A stretch of DNA of 56,965 nt from Geosporobacter subterraneus DSM 17957 (GCF_900142145.1 NZ_FQZV01000028.1:1-56965), one strand, 5' to 3'; positions 34,357-45,246 are shown, counted from the stretch's first letter. Notes: generated from the letters alone by a model not told the origin. Translations and numbers: made by a program.

Positions 34357-37300
34357 ATGAAATTAATCAATGGTAGATATAAAGTTTTAAAAGACTTACA
34401 GCGGGATTTTTGTTCAAGCTACTATATCGTAACGGATATTGTTAAAAACAATACTAATTTGTGCTTACGCTTATTTGAACCGGAATATGCTGAAAGTATG
34501 TGGATCAGACATTATGTAGAGCAGTATATATTTCTGTCTACTATAGAACACGATAATATTCTAAAAAACTATTCTTTTGATCTTATGCATACCATTGATA
34601 ATAAAGAGGTTTCTTTACGCCAATATTTCTATACAACCGAATACATTCCATACGATCCAATTTCCTACACTGAGCTTACTAGAGAAGACAGATTAACCTG
34701 TATACTCAAGATTTGTAAAGCTTTAAAGTTTTTGCACTTTCGAGGCATTATTTACAAACATCTGAATCCTGAGAATATAAAGATATATTCTACAGAAGAG
34801 GGATTGATCGTAAAGCTTGCTGATTTAGCACAGATAACGCAGATCGAGTATACCAGGACAAGAATAGATGCCATTTACCATAAGTTTTTATCCCCAGAAT
34901 ATCAATTAGGGGCAAGTATAGATGCAACTAGTGATATCTATTCATTAGGTGTACTTGCTTACTATTTTTATAGTGGAATAGATTATAGAGAGATAGATTT
35001 TATACGCAGTGTTGTAACTGCAAATATTCAAACAGAACCTTCGGATCATATTTTTCAGAGTATCAAAAAAATGACCGCATATGAAAAAATAGACAGACCC
35101 CAAAATATTACTGAGGTTATGCTTGAAATCAGTAAGGATGCTAGGGTATTGGACAAGACGAGAAGTGATAAACACAGCTATGAGAGACTAAATTTTAAAA
35201 CCACAATGGTAAACCGTGAAAATGAGCTTAAGAAAGTGCTTAATATTGTATCCACATTACAAAAGAATTCTCTAAAAAAAGAATGTATATTCATTCAGGG
35301 GGAATATGGAATCGGAAAGAGCCGATTTCTCAAGGAAGTTATATATCGTCTAAGATTAAAGAACATTACGACCTATTCCTCAGTATTCGTAGAATCCTGT
35401 AAAACGCCCTACAAGCCTTTTATAGATATTATCAAGCAGATGCTTAAATATGCTAACAAAGAGCTTATACAGAAATATGGAGCTGAGTTAGTAAAAATTA
35501 TTCCTAGTATGAGTAATGTTTGGGATATAAAGCCCTCTATTCCTTTAGCGGGTGAAAAAGAAAAATTACGGCTTTACGATCGAATATGTAATTTTATCAA
35601 TGATTGCGCATCTGTGCGGCCTGCTGTGATTGTGATTGATAATTTTCATTACGCTGATACGAATACTATAGAGTTGGTTGATTTTTTTATAAAGCAAAAA
35701 AAGTCAACCCCTTTGTTATTTCTATTAGCTTATAGAAACGAAGATATTGGGGATGTACTGCACCAGATTGGTCAATGGCGTTCTGTAAGTAAGACCGATG
35801 AAATTCAACTGACTAAATTCAATTTGCAAGAAACCGCATCCCTAATTCAAAACATCTTGGGTATGGCATGGAAGCCTATTCAGCTGGCAACTAGAATAAT
35901 GCACGTTACTGACGGGAATCCCAGATACATTGAAGAAGTAGTGAAGAATTTGTTTATTCAAAGACTTATTTCTGTCAATTCAAAAGATCTATGGGTAGCC
36001 AATGTAGATGATTTATATGACCTACAGCTTCCTGCGAACATTGATGAAGCATTGATTCACCAGATGAATGCCTTTGATCAAGATATGATAGAAGTATTAA
36101 AATGCATTTCAATTTTTAACACTTCCATATCTTCTTCTATCCTATCAGACATGCTTCCCAAATATCAGAATTCACTACAGGAGCTTTTGACAGATCTGGT
36201 AGAAATGAAAATACTAAGCGAAAAGCTAGAAGATTGGGGTTTTACCTATGATTATTATAATCGTCAGTTAAAGAACTATGTATATAATAGAATTCCAGAG
36301 GAAGAGAAAGTACTCTTTCATCGTTCAGCAGCGAAGATTCTAGAAGATAACTATATTAAAGAGAGTAGAAAAAATAAGGATGAATTGATTCATCATCTTA
36401 CCAAGTGTGGCAATATGGAGAAGGCCATAGATTATTGCATTGAATCTGCACAGAAAATGGTTGATTTAAGCATTCATTCCCAAGCTTTAGAATTTTACAA
36501 TAAAGCATTGGCCTTGTATTATATGTGCACTGATGATCAAAGAAAAACAAAAATATTATTATCTATGGGTGATATTTATCTGCACATTGGGGAAAGTGAA
36601 AAAGCCCTGAAATGTTATGAGCAAACAATTGAATCAGCAATAGCATTCCAATTGATGGAATATGTTGTTGATGCGAAAAATAAGATCTCAGAAATTTACT
36701 TGAATAAAAAAAAGCTTTATGAAAGTAAGCTAATAATAAATAAGGGGATTCAGATTGCTAAGGAAATACAATACCATGAAGGGCTGCTGGAAGCATCCTA
36801 TATCCTAAGTAATATTTATTTTATCGAACAGAATATTACTGATTTTAATAATCTTGTAGAATCCTCTTTAGCAAAGAGCTATGAATGCCAGAATGATCAT
36901 TATATAGGGCATTTTCTGAATCAAAAAGGCAAGCTCCATCGCCTTCACGGTAGTTATGATGAAGCAATGATGTATTTTATACATAGCTTTGAGCACTTCC
37001 AAAGATCAGGTAATATTATGGATGAGATTAAGCCTATCAATAATATGGGAGTTTTGATATTTGAAAACATTGGGGATACAAAGCTGGCAAGAAAATATTA
37101 TAAAAAAGCACTGCAGATTGCACAAAAACACAATTATATTACGGGAACCAATATATACCACTTTAATATAGGAGAAACTTATTTAAAAGAAGGCCAGTTT
37201 CAAAAAGCAGAAGATCATTTTATTAAAGCATTGCAAATCGCGGAAGAGACAGAAGATCATGGGGAATTGTTTTGGATATATCTTTATTTGTCAGATACAA

Positions 37301-39750
37301 ATTTAAAAATGTCTGAGTATACGAAGGCCTATAACTATTTATTAAAGGCAGAAAGTGAATATGATGAGAAAAGTAACAGCTATAAGGATTTAGTACAGTT
37401 AAAGTTAATTAAAGCCAGCTGGTACTCGGCAGTGGGAGCAGTGGATCTTGCAAGAAAAGAAGTAAGTGAAATAAATGTATCCTCTCAAATTATGGATGAG
37501 ACAGTGAAATTTCTAGTAATTTCTTTAGATTACCGACTTCATAGAGATGATAAGGTGTTGAAAAACAAACTGGATTCATGGATGCAAGATCTTTCTATCC
37601 AGAGCCAAGAGCCAAATCTTAAACAGGAACTAAGATCAGTTTTACTCGAGGAAGCGGAAATTCTCATTGAAGCAGGACAAATGCAAAAAGCTGGTGAATT
37701 GCTGAAAAAGGATGAAGCTTGTCTTCAACAGAACAAGTCAAAAACACTAAACTTGAGAAGACAATATTTAGAAGGTCTTTTCCAAGAAGATAAGATTTCC
37801 TATTATGAGAACTTACTAAAACAGATTTCCGGTGATGAGTTTTTAGAAATCAAATGGAGAATATATCAAACCTTGGGAGATGAGTATTTTAGATTATATG
37901 AGCACTATAATGCTGTAAATTGCTATATTAACGGCCTGGATGTTATACGACGGCTTACTTATAAGGTGCCGGTTCAATTTCAGACTTCTTATTTAAATAA
38001 AGACGCCAATAAGGTCATACTAAGAAAGCAAGTAGACATTATCAGAAAAATTATTGAGGAGGATGGGCAGGATAAGCAGCATTTGAAGGATATAAATGAG
38101 TGGAAGGAAATGAAGGATTTAAAAGTATTCTTTGATTTTTCAGATTTGCAAAGCCTATTCAGCAACACTGCTTTCCTGCAGTCTGCAATGAAGGAGTATC
38201 AAGAACTTTTTTCCAATAGAGTTTCCAATATCCACGAACTCATACAAATGCTTACTTTTAATGATATTGAGAATATACAGATGATTCTAAGTTACTGTGT
38301 ACAGATTACACTTGCAAAGCGTGGTTTTGTAATCATAGTAGACCAGGACAATGCTGTTAGCAATATCATTAAATTAGATACTGCACAAAAATTACCGGAT
38401 ATTCATCCGTTACTGGATAGGGTCAAGCTGAAGCAGGAGGGTATTCTAATAAAAACCAGATTTGATAATCGTGCATACCAAACCTTTGATTTTCTGCCCC
38501 ACGATGCTCAGGCTGCTATCTGTATTCCGATTTATAAAAATGAGGAAAATCGATACCCATTAACAAAGGAAAAAAGAAAAACTCATGAGGCTGCCATTGA
38601 AAAGATTATCCATGGATATATATATTTAGACACGGATAAAATTTTCAACAAATTCGATTGGAATGCATTTAAGATGTGCAGTATGCTGACCAACCTACTG
38701 AATCTTTCAATCGAAAATTATCATTTAAAGATGACTGCTTCGATTGATAAGTTAACAGGTGTATATATGAGAAAACATTTTGAAAAGTTATTTAAGGAAG
38801 AAATAGTTCAAGCGAGGTCAAATAAATCAGAATTCTCAATAATTATGTGCGATATCGATAAGTTCAAATCCGTAAATGATTTATACGGTCATAGAAAAGG
38901 AGACGAAGTACTGTCGCGCATAGGAAGTATTATTAAAGACAATTTAAGAAGTGTAGATATTGTGGGAAGATATGGTGGTGAAGAATTCATTATCTTCTTA
39001 CCAAAAACAAATGGGATAAATGCAAAAGCTGCATTAGAAAAGATTAGAAAAATTATTGAAACTACTGATCTTCTAGGTGGAGAACATCCTGTGACCATCA
39101 GCTGTGGTATCGCTACTTTTCCTGAGCATGGTTATTTTGAAGATGAATTGGTAGAAAAAGCAGATCAAGCATTATATCATGCTAAGGAAACCGGCAGAAA
39201 TAAGACTGTCATATGGGATAAAAATATTGCGAACATAAGAAAAAGAGTAGATAAGTTGGCAGGGATCCTTTCAGGCAATATGGCTGAAGACCACAGAAGA
39301 GTTCAGGTTGTAGTAGAGATCATTGAACTTCTAAAGTCTGATTGGGATAAAGAAAAGAAAATATTCGAGCTGCTTGGACGCATTATAGAAATAACAGAGG
39401 CGGAAAAAGGTGCATTATATAGAATACAGAATGAACAGGTTCAAGAGCGTTATGCAAGACAAAGATTTAAAGATGAATGGCTGGAGGATATAGAGATAAA
39501 CCATTATAAAATGTCGGAGATTATCCTCTCTAAGTCAGGTGATTTTTTTATAGATTGGGAAACAATACCTAGTATAGATGATTTTACAGGGACTCCCGAT
39601 TGGCAATCGGTTATGCTTTTTCCAATTCTACATGCAGGAGAAAGCAAAGGAATATTATATTTGAGTGTACCTATTAAAGAAAGGGAATTTGACTCAAATA
39701 CCTTTAACTTTGTAAATGCTATTACTGGAGCAATTGGTGCCATTTTATAA
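34357..39750 (+). CDS. Giant signalling protein: pseudokinase-ATPase-TPR-GAF-GGDEF-GAF
   Basis: 1797 residues. Residues about 1-265 are a protein-kinase-like domain. The HRDLKPEN motif reads YKHLNPEN (catalytic Asp replaced by His), DFG reads DLA, and the beta-3 Lys position is Arg, so it is probably a pseudokinase. An ATPase domain follows with Walker A GEYGIGKS near 315 and Walker B VIVIDNFHYAD near 425, then about 400 residues of TPR-like helical repeats (660-1060), and a GAF-like region (about 1310-1450). The GGDEF domain has GGEEF at 1540-1544, so it should make c-di-GMP, and the product-inhibition site RSVD lies 5 residues before it. The protein ends in another GAF domain (about 1620-1797). 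There is no membrane segment. It is preceded by MarR (23 bases), a likely operon. Confidence 0.85.
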   Translation: MKLINGRYKVLKDLQRDFCSSYYIVTDIVKNNTNLCLRLFEPEYAESMWIRHYVEQYIFLSTIEHDNILKNYSFDLMHTIDNKEVSLRQYFYTTEYIPYDPISYTELTREDRLTCILKICKALKFLHFRGIIYKHLNPENIKIYSTEEGLIVKLADLAQITQIEYTRTRIDAIYHKFLSPEYQLGASIDATSDIYSLGVLAYYFYSGIDYREIDFIRSVVTANIQTEPSDHIFQSIKKMTAYEKIDRPQNITEVMLEISKDARVLDKTRSDKHSYERLNFKTTMVNRENELKKVLNIVSTLQKNSLKKECIFIQGEYGIGKSRFLKEVIYRLRLKNITTYSSVFVESCKTPYKPFIDIIKQMLKYANKELIQKYGAELVKIIPSMSNVWDIKPSIPLAGEKEKLRLYDRICNFINDCASVRPAVIVIDNFHYADTNTIELVDFFIKQKKSTPLLFLLAYRNEDIGDVLHQIGQWRSVSKTDEIQLTKFNLQETASLIQNILGMAWKPIQLATRIMHVTDGNPRYIEEVVKNLFIQRLISVNSKDLWVANVDDLYDLQLPANIDEALIHQMNAFDQDMIEVLKCISIFNTSISSSILSDMLPKYQNSLQELLTDLVEMKILSEKLEDWGFTYDYYNRQLKNYVYNRIPEEEKVLFHRSAAKILEDNYIKESRKNKDELIHHLTKCGNMEKAIDYCIESAQKMVDLSIHSQALEFYNKALALYYMCTDDQRKTKILLSMGDIYLHIGESEKALKCYEQTIESAIAFQLMEYVVDAKNKISEIYLNKKKLYESKLIINKGIQIAKEIQYHEGLLEASYILSNIYFIEQNITDFNNLVESSLAKSYECQNDHYIGHFLNQKGKLHRLHGSYDEAMMYFIHSFEHFQRSGNIMDEIKPINNMGVLIFENIGDTKLARKYYKKALQIAQKHNYITGTNIYHFNIGETYLKEGQFQKAEDHFIKALQIAEETEDHGELFWIYLYLSDTNLKMSEYTKAYNYLLKAESEYDEKSNSYKDLVQLKLIKASWYSAVGAVDLARKEVSEINVSSQIMDETVKFLVISLDYRLHRDDKVLKNKLDSWMQDLSIQSQEPNLKQELRSVLLEEAEILIEAGQMQKAGELLKKDEACLQQNKSKTLNLRRQYLEGLFQEDKISYYENLLKQISGDEFLEIKWRIYQTLGDEYFRLYEHYNAVNCYINGLDVIRRLTYKVPVQFQTSYLNKDANKVILRKQVDIIRKIIEEDGQDKQHLKDINEWKEMKDLKVFFDFSDLQSLFSNTAFLQSAMKEYQELFSNRVSNIHELIQMLTFNDIENIQMILSYCVQITLAKRGFVIIVDQDNAVSNIIKLDTAQKLPDIHPLLDRVKLKQEGILIKTRFDNRAYQTFDFLPHDAQAAICIPIYKNEENRYPLTKEKRKTHEAAIEKIIHGYIYLDTDKIFNKFDWNAFKMCSMLTNLLNLSIENYHLKMTASIDKLTGVYMRKHFEKLFKEEIVQARSNKSEFSIIMCDIDKFKSVNDLYGHRKGDEVLSRIGSIIKDNLRSVDIVGRYGGEEFIIFLPKTNGINAKAALEKIRKIIETTDLLGGEHPVTISCGIATFPEHGYFEDELVEKADQALYHAKETGRNKTVIWDKNIANIRKRVDKLAGILSGNMAEDHRRVQVVVEIIELLKSDWDKEKKIFELLGRIIEITEAEKGALYRIQNEQVQERYARQRFKDEWLEDIEINHYKMSEIILSKSGDFFIDWETIPSIDDFTGTPDWQSVMLFPILHAGESKGILYLSVPIKEREFDSNTFNFVNAITGAIGAIL

Positions 39751-39854
39751 AAAGATTCACTTAAGTTAGATAGAATGTTGTAGATTCTAATATATTATGC
39801 CGATAAAACTAATATCTTAAATCAGAGAGAACTAATAAAAAAGAGGTGGAGTGT

Positions 39855-40853
39855 GTGAACGTTACGATTAAAGATGTTGCAAAAAAAGCAGGGGTATCTA
39901 TATCGACTGTTTCTAGGGTAATCAACAACTCTAAGCCTGTAAGCAGTGAGATACGTCAAAAAGTATTACAGATAATTGAGGAAACCGGATATACGCCTAA
40001 TCCTGTAGCCAGAAGCTTAGTAATGAAAAAAAGTCAGCTTATTGGTGTGATTGTTCCAGACATATCGAATTTTTTTATCAGCGAAATACTAAATGGTATA
40101 GAAGAAATTGGAAAAATGTACGGATATGATATTTTATTATGTAATACTTATGGAGATTTAGACCAGGAACTTCGTTACCTGAAGCTTCTCCGGGCAAAGC
40201 AAGTAGAGGGAATTGTACTGATGACATGGCGATTAAATGATAAGCTTACTCAATACCTGTCAGAGCAGGATATTCCATTGGTGTTGATCAATCGAAATAC
40301 CAGCCAGCTTGATATTCCCTCTGTTTCTATAGACAATTACCAAGGTGCCTATGATATGACCAGATATCTTATCGACGGAGGACATCGCTCCATTGCATTC
40401 ATCAGAAATAACCTGGACAGTGATGCCTTTGGTTTAGATCAATATAAAGGATACAAACAGGCAATGGAAGAGTACGGGATTGCTATTGATGAAAGATTGG
40501 TACAATATGGTAATTTTATGCTGGAAAAAGCTTATGATATTGTTAAAGGCTTTATTGAAGAAAAAATACTGCCTTCTGCTATTTTTGCAACAAGCGATGT
40601 GATGGCAATCGGTGCCATAAACTGTTTGCTGGATCATGGATACAAGGTGCCTGAGGATGTTTCTGTCGTAGGTTTTAATGATATAAAACTTGCCTCTATC
40701 TATCGTCCAAACCTGACTACTATTCGACAGCCGATTTATGATATTGGCGCCGTAGCGATGCGCATGATTATAAAACTGATCAATGGACAAGAAATACATG
40801 ACAAAGTGGTTATACTCCCCCATGAACTCGTAGTCAGAGATAGCAGCAAATAG
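39855..40853 (+). CDS. LacI/GalR-family transcription regulator
   Basis: 332 residues. The N-terminal helix-turn-helix reads VTIKDVAKKAGVSISTVSRV, the hinge helix is NPVARSLVMKKS, and a periplasmic-binding-protein-like effector domain follows (about 60-330) with GVIVPDISNFF and FNDIKLASIYRPNLTTI. It should bind a sugar or nucleoside and repress a catabolic operon. The GTG at 39855 after agaggtggag gives a standard LacI N-terminus and is preferred over the GTG at 39846. No sugar transport or catabolism gene is adjacent, so its target is not known. Confidence 0.86.
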   Translation: MNVTIKDVAKKAGVSISTVSRVINNSKPVSSEIRQKVLQIIEETGYTPNPVARSLVMKKSQLIGVIVPDISNFFISEILNGIEEIGKMYGYDILLCNTYGDLDQELRYLKLLRAKQVEGIVLMTWRLNDKLTQYLSEQDIPLVLINRNTSQLDIPSVSIDNYQGAYDMTRYLIDGGHRSIAFIRNNLDSDAFGLDQYKGYKQAMEEYGIAIDERLVQYGNFMLEKAYDIVKGFIEEKILPSAIFATSDVMAIGAINCLLDHGYKVPEDVSVVGFNDIKLASIYRPNLTTIRQPIYDIGAVAMRMIIKLINGQEIHDKVVILPHELVVRDSSK

Positions 40854-40928
40854 ATACAATAAGTATATTTTACTCCTGTAGTACGAATAATAAGATTGCA
40901 TGACTGTACTGATAGGAGGTAGGAAAAA

Positions 40929-41174
40929 ATGAAAAGAGTAGCTGTAGAGAAATCCCTTGGGAATGTAAGAAATTACCTAAAAGAAAAAGGCTTTACTGTA
41001 ACAGATCTAGACCAAGCAAAAAATTACTTGGACGGATTTGATGCGGTAGTAGTTTCAGGCCAGGATGACAATTTTATGGGTATTCATGACACAAGCACAA
41101 AAGCTCCGGTAATTAATGCTAGGGGTATGGACGTAGAAGATGTTTATAAGCAGATTAAAAATAGACTTAGCTAA
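40929..41174 (+). CDS. UPF0180 / YkuS-family protein
   Basis: 81 residues, KRVAVEKSLGNVRNYLKEKG at the start and VVSGQDDNFMGIHDTSTKA in the middle, the standard form of the UPF0180 family. Function unknown. The ribosome-binding site is strong (ataggaggtag). It is a single-domain relative of each half of the protein encoded at 8934. A perfect terminator follows. Confidence 0.85.
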   Translation: MKRVAVEKSLGNVRNYLKEKGFTVTDLDQAKNYLDGFDAVVVSGQDDNFMGIHDTSTKAPVINARGMDVEDVYKQIKNRLS

Positions 41175-41202
41175 AAAGATCTCCCTAAGGAGATCTTTTT
41201 TG
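41173..41202 (+). terminator. Rho-independent terminator
   Basis: A perfect 12-bp stem aaaaagatctcc/ggagatcttttt with loop ctaa, ending in T residues. Confidence 0.9.
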
Positions 41203-41318
41203 CTGAAGTTTTCGTAGTTTTTATGGAATAGATAGCCTATAATGAAAAAGAGCATAATATGAGTGTGCTCTTAAATGAATCAGGAAAAAATGTTTATCGA
41301 TGAGAGTGAGTGAAATGA

Positions 41319-43208
41319 ATGAAATACAATGAGTTTTTACCCATTACACTTGAGGAAATGAAAGCAAGAGGATGGGAGCGGGCAGACTTTATCGTGATTA
41401 CAGGAGATGCATATATTGACCACCCAAGCTTTGGTGCGGCTGTTATTTCTAGAACCCTTGAGTCGGCTGGATATAAAGTTGGGATCATATCTCAACCCAA
41501 TTGGAGGAATGTAGGAGACTTCAAAAAGTTAGGCAAGCCTAAGTATGGTTTTTTAATTACTGCCGGTAATATTGATTCTATGGTAAATCATTATACAGTG
41601 AGCAAACGTAGAAGAGAGAAAGATTACTATTCGCCAGGCGGCAAGATGGGACTAAGACCTGACCGGGCTAGCATCGTATATTGCAATATGGTAAAGCAGG
41701 CCTATAAGGGTGTTCCGATTATCATTGGTGGTATTGAAGCAAGCTTGAGAAGATTTGCCCACTATGACTATTGGAGTGATAAAGTAAGAAGGTCCATATT
41801 ATTTGATAGTGAAGCAGACCTGTTAGTATTTGGAATGGGAGAGCATCAGATTCTTGAGATTGCCGAAAGTCTTAAGAACGGACTGGATATTCAGTATATG
41901 CATCATATTGCAGGTACTTGCTATAAGTCAGATACAAAAGAGAATCTCTATCATTTTATAGAACTGCCAAGCTATGAGACCATCGCCACGGATAAAATAG
42001 CATATGCAAGGGCTTTTAAAATACAGTATGAGGAACAGGACGCTGTAAGAGGGAAAGTACTTGTTCAGCCCCATGGAAATTCCTATATTGTACAAAATCC
42101 TCCAGCTATGCCTTTATCAGAAGTAGAACTGGACAGAATATACAGCTTACCCTATGCCCGCAAAGTACATCCCATTTATGAAAAGGATGGGGGCGTCCCT
42201 GCAATTGAAGAGGTTAAACATAGCATTATCAGCTCTAGAGGCTGCTTTGGAAGCTGTTCATTCTGCGCATTAACTTTCCATCAAGGGAGGGTTATTCAAA
42301 GTCGAAGTCATACATCCATTCTAGAGGAAGCGGAGAAAATTGTGAAAAGCGAGGATTTCAAGGGGTATATTCATGATGTAGGTGGACCAACCGCTAACTT
42401 TAGAAATATTGCCTGTGAAAAACAGAAAAAGGAAGGAACCTGTAAAAACAAACAGTGCCTTTACCCCCATCCTTGTAGAAATCTAAACGTAGATCATGGT
42501 GAATATCTTGACCTGCTAAGGAAATTGAGGAAAATTAAAGGCGTCAAGAAAGTGTTTGTAAGGTCTGGTTTGCGGTATGATTATATTATATCAGATCCAA
42601 AGGATACCTTTCTAAAAGAGCTGTGTGAACATCATATTAGCGGACAGTTGAAGGTTGCACCTGAGCATATATCGCCTAAGGTATTGGATTTGATGGGAAA
42701 ACCAAGACGAGAAGTATATGATAAATTTGTTGATAAATATTATAAAATTAATCAATCCCTTGGCAAGGAACAATATCTTGTTCCCTACTTGATGTCCAGC
42801 CATCCAGGCAGTGATCTGAAAGCGGCCGTCGAGATGGCGGAATACTTAAGGGATATCCGGTATTACCCTGAGCAAGTTCAAGACTTTTATCCTACACCGG
42901 GAACCTTGTCTACCTGTATGTTCTATACTGGTCTTGACCCGAGAAATATGAAACCTGTATATGTACCAAAAGATAGAGATGAAAAAGCAATGCAGAGAGC
43001 ACTGTTGCAATTTAAAAACCCTAAGAATTATGAGCTTGTAAAAAAAGCTTTGATACTGGCTGGTAGAAAAGACCTGATTGGTTTTGGACCCAAGGCATTA
43101 ATAAAGCCACTGGGGAAAGAGCGGCAGAATATAAGGGAAGTTAAATACTCTAATAAAAAGCCTGCGACTAAAAATAGAAATTCCAGTAAAAATACAAAAA
43201 AAAGGTAA
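41319..43208 (+). CDS. YgiQ-family radical SAM protein
   Basis: 629 residues. The N-terminal UPF0313 domain begins [14 protein letters not shown] and has [12 protein letters not shown]. The radical SAM core carries CFGSCSFC with Cys at about 309, 313 and 316 for the [4Fe-4S] cluster that cleaves S-adenosylmethionine. The C-terminus is Lys-rich. The reaction is unknown for the family. The ATG at 41319 has only a weak ribosome-binding site (gagagtgag). Confidence 0.88.
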   Translation: MKYNEFLPITLEEMKARGWERADFIVITGDAYIDHPSFGAAVISRTLESAGYKVGIISQPNWRNVGDFKKLGKPKYGFLITAGNIDSMVNHYTVSKRRREKDYYSPGGKMGLRPDRASIVYCNMVKQAYKGVPIIIGGIEASLRRFAHYDYWSDKVRRSILFDSEADLLVFGMGEHQILEIAESLKNGLDIQYMHHIAGTCYKSDTKENLYHFIELPSYETIATDKIAYARAFKIQYEEQDAVRGKVLVQPHGNSYIVQNPPAMPLSEVELDRIYSLPYARKVHPIYEKDGGVPAIEEVKHSIISSRGCFGSCSFCALTFHQGRVIQSRSHTSILEEAEKIVKSEDFKGYIHDVGGPTANFRNIACEKQKKEGTCKNKQCLYPHPCRNLNVDHGEYLDLLRKLRKIKGVKKVFVRSGLRYDYIISDPKDTFLKELCEHHISGQLKVAPEHISPKVLDLMGKPRREVYDKFVDKYYKINQSLGKEQYLVPYLMSSHPGSDLKAAVEMAEYLRDIRYYPEQVQDFYPTPGTLSTCMFYTGLDPRNMKPVYVPKDRDEKAMQRALLQFKNPKNYELVKKALILAGRKDLIGFGPKALIKPLGKERQNIREVKYSNKKPATKNRNSSKNTKKR

Positions 43209-43212
43209 CTGT

Positions 43213-43241
43213 AAGCAGTCTAATATAATATTAGGCTGCTT
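43213..43241 (+). terminator. Hairpin after the YgiQ gene
   Basis: Stem aagcagtctaat/attaggctgctt (12 bp with one G-U pair). The following T-run is short, so termination may be weak. Confidence 0.6.
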
Positions 43242-43396
43242 GTATGTTTATACCTAATTAGCGCTTTATTATAATGCAATTATAAATTGCTAAAATTATT
43301 TGAAGTATTAAAATTTTTTTTGAAATTTAGAAGGGAAAAGAAAAATCATAAAGAATAATATAAAAACACAGACTAAATGAAAAAGGAGAGATATTG

Positions 43397-44923
43397 ATGA
43401 AAAAGATTTATATTGACGGAAACAGTCTAACCATAGAGGACGTAGTAAATGTAGCACGTAATATGTATCCGGTGGCGCTAAAGGAAGAAGCAGTAGAAAA
43501 GGTAAATCAGTCTAGAAAAGTTGTAGATGATTTTATAGAAGAAGAAAAAGTAGTTTATGGTATTACCACAGGTTTTGGGAAGTTTAGTGATGTAGTAATC
43601 TCTAAAGAAGAGACTAGAGATTTACAGCGAAATCTGATTATTAGTCATGCCTGCGGCGTAGGAAATCCTCTTTCTGAAGAAATTGTTAGGGGAATCATGT
43701 TATTAAGAGCCAATGCTTTATCTAAAGGCTTCTCCGGTATTCGGTTGAGTACTTTGAATACTTTGATTGAAATGCTCAATAAAGGCGTTCATCCGGTAAT
43801 TCCAGAAAAGGGTTCACTGGGTGCCAGTGGAGATTTAGCTCCTTTATCCCACATGGTTCTAGTCATGCTTGGAGAAGGAGAAGCCTACTTCCAGGGCCAA
43901 CGTCTGTCAGGAAAAGCAGCTATGGAAGCCGCTGGAATTGAGCCTATCCATTTAACCTCTAAAGAAGGTTTAGCCCTTATCAATGGGACGCAGGTAATGA
44001 CCGCTATAGGTGCATTGACAGTATATGATGCAGAGATGACCATGAAGCTTTCTGACATTGCATCTGCTATGACATTAGAAGCGCTAAATGGAATAACCGA
44101 TGCCTTTGACAGAAGAGTTCATCAGGTAAGACCGCATAAGGGGCAGCTAAGTACTGCGGAAAATATTCGATCTCTGACTGCCGGAAGCAAAGCAACAACG
44201 CGGCAAGGGGAAGTTCGTGTACAGGATCCCTATACCCTTAGATGTATACCTCAGATTCATGGAGCCAGCAGGGATGCCATAGAGTATGTGAAAGACAAGG
44301 TGCTTATTGAAATCAACGCTGCTACCGATAATCCACTTATTTTTGCTGATGACAAAGAAGTAATCTCGGGCGGAAATTTTCATGGACAGCCTATGGCATT
44401 GGCATTTGATTTTCTTGGTATCGCTTTGTCGGAACTGGCAAATGTATCGGAACGAAGAATTGAGCGGTTAGTGAATCCTCAACTAAGCGGTCTTCCAGCT
44501 TTCCTGATCGAAAAAGGAGGACTACATTCAGGGTTTATGATTGCTCAATATGCAGCAGCTGCACTGGTGTCTGAAAATAAAGTGCTTGCCCATCCAGCCA
44601 GTGTTGATTCTATTCCATCTTCAGCCAATCAAGAGGATCATGTTAGTATGGGTACGATTGCGGCAAGAAAGGCAAAAGAAATATTGTTTAATACAATGAA
44701 TGTTTTAGGCATAGAGCTGATGGCTGCAGCACAGGCGATTGATTTTAAAGAAGCGGATCATCTTGGTAAAGGAACAAAGGCAGCCTATGACAAAATTAGG
44801 GAAAGAGTAAGCACGCTATACGAGGACCGGGTGATGTACATGGATATTCAGAAATGTGCTGAATTGGTATCGAATCATAGTATCGTAGAAGCAGTGGAAA
44901 AAGCAATAGGACAGTTATCATAG
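43397..44923 (+). CDS. hutH: Histidine ammonia-lyase
   Basis: Removes ammonia from L-histidine to give urocanate, the first step of degradation. The 508-residue product has the self-forming MIO prosthetic group triad Ala143-Ser144-Gly145 in GSLGASGDLAPLSH, YGITTGFG near the N-terminus and the substrate loop NGTQVMTA. The PASVDSIPSSANQEDHVSMG block is typical. The ATG at 43397 is preceded by aaaaggagag. A TTG directly before it is an artefact. No hutU, hutI or hutG is nearby, so the rest of the pathway lies elsewhere or urocanate has another fate. Confidence 0.93.
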   Translation: MKKIYIDGNSLTIEDVVNVARNMYPVALKEEAVEKVNQSRKVVDDFIEEEKVVYGITTGFGKFSDVVISKEETRDLQRNLIISHACGVGNPLSEEIVRGIMLLRANALSKGFSGIRLSTLNTLIEMLNKGVHPVIPEKGSLGASGDLAPLSHMVLVMLGEGEAYFQGQRLSGKAAMEAAGIEPIHLTSKEGLALINGTQVMTAIGALTVYDAEMTMKLSDIASAMTLEALNGITDAFDRRVHQVRPHKGQLSTAENIRSLTAGSKATTRQGEVRVQDPYTLRCIPQIHGASRDAIEYVKDKVLIEINAATDNPLIFADDKEVISGGNFHGQPMALAFDFLGIALSELANVSERRIERLVNPQLSGLPAFLIEKGGLHSGFMIAQYAAAALVSENKVLAHPASVDSIPSSANQEDHVSMGTIAARKAKEILFNTMNVLGIELMAAAQAIDFKEADHLGKGTKAAYDKIRERVSTLYEDRVMYMDIQKCAELVSNHSIVEAVEKAIGQLS

Positions 44924-44929
44924 AAAAAC

Positions 44930-44954
44930 GGGGGAGAATCTTCCCCCTTTTTTG
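44930..44954 (+). terminator. Rho-independent terminator after hutH
   Basis: Stem ggggga/tccccc with a 6-base loop, followed by TTTTTT. Confidence 0.88.
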
Positions 44955-45037
44955 TTATAATAATATTAGAATTTGACAGGAAAGATGCTATTCGATATAA
45001 TTTTGTGCGATAAGATAGAAAATAAGGAGAGAGATGA

Positions 45038-45217
45038 ATGGAATTTAATGAAAAAATTGATCGTATTAACTTTCTGGCCAATAAATCAAAAAAAGAAGGG
45101 CTTACAGAGGAAGAAAAATTAGAACAAAAACAATTGAGGGAAGAGTATTTACAAAACTTTCGAGAGAATTTTAGAAAGCAGTTAGAGAGTATCAGGATTG
45201 TTGATAAGGAAGATTAG
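45038..45217 (+). CDS. UPF0291 / DUF896 (YnzC-like) protein
   Basis: 59 residues: FNEKIDRINFLANKSKKEG, TEEEKLEQKQLREEYLQNF and RKQLESIRIVD fit the UPF0291 family of short two-helix proteins. Family function unknown; the B. subtilis member YnzC is in the LexA-regulated yneA operon, but no SOS context is seen here. The ribosome-binding site is aaggagag. It was found by reading the frame from the ATG at 45038. Confidence 0.85.
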   Translation: MEFNEKIDRINFLANKSKKEGLTEEEKLEQKQLREEYLQNFRENFRKQLESIRIVDKED

Positions 45218-45246
45218 GGAAGAATGAATATGTTCTTCCTTTTTAT
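45215..45246 (+). terminator. Rho-independent terminator after UPF0291
   Basis: Arms gggaagaat and ttcttcc(t) pair around atgaatatg, followed by TTTTTATT. Confidence 0.75.
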
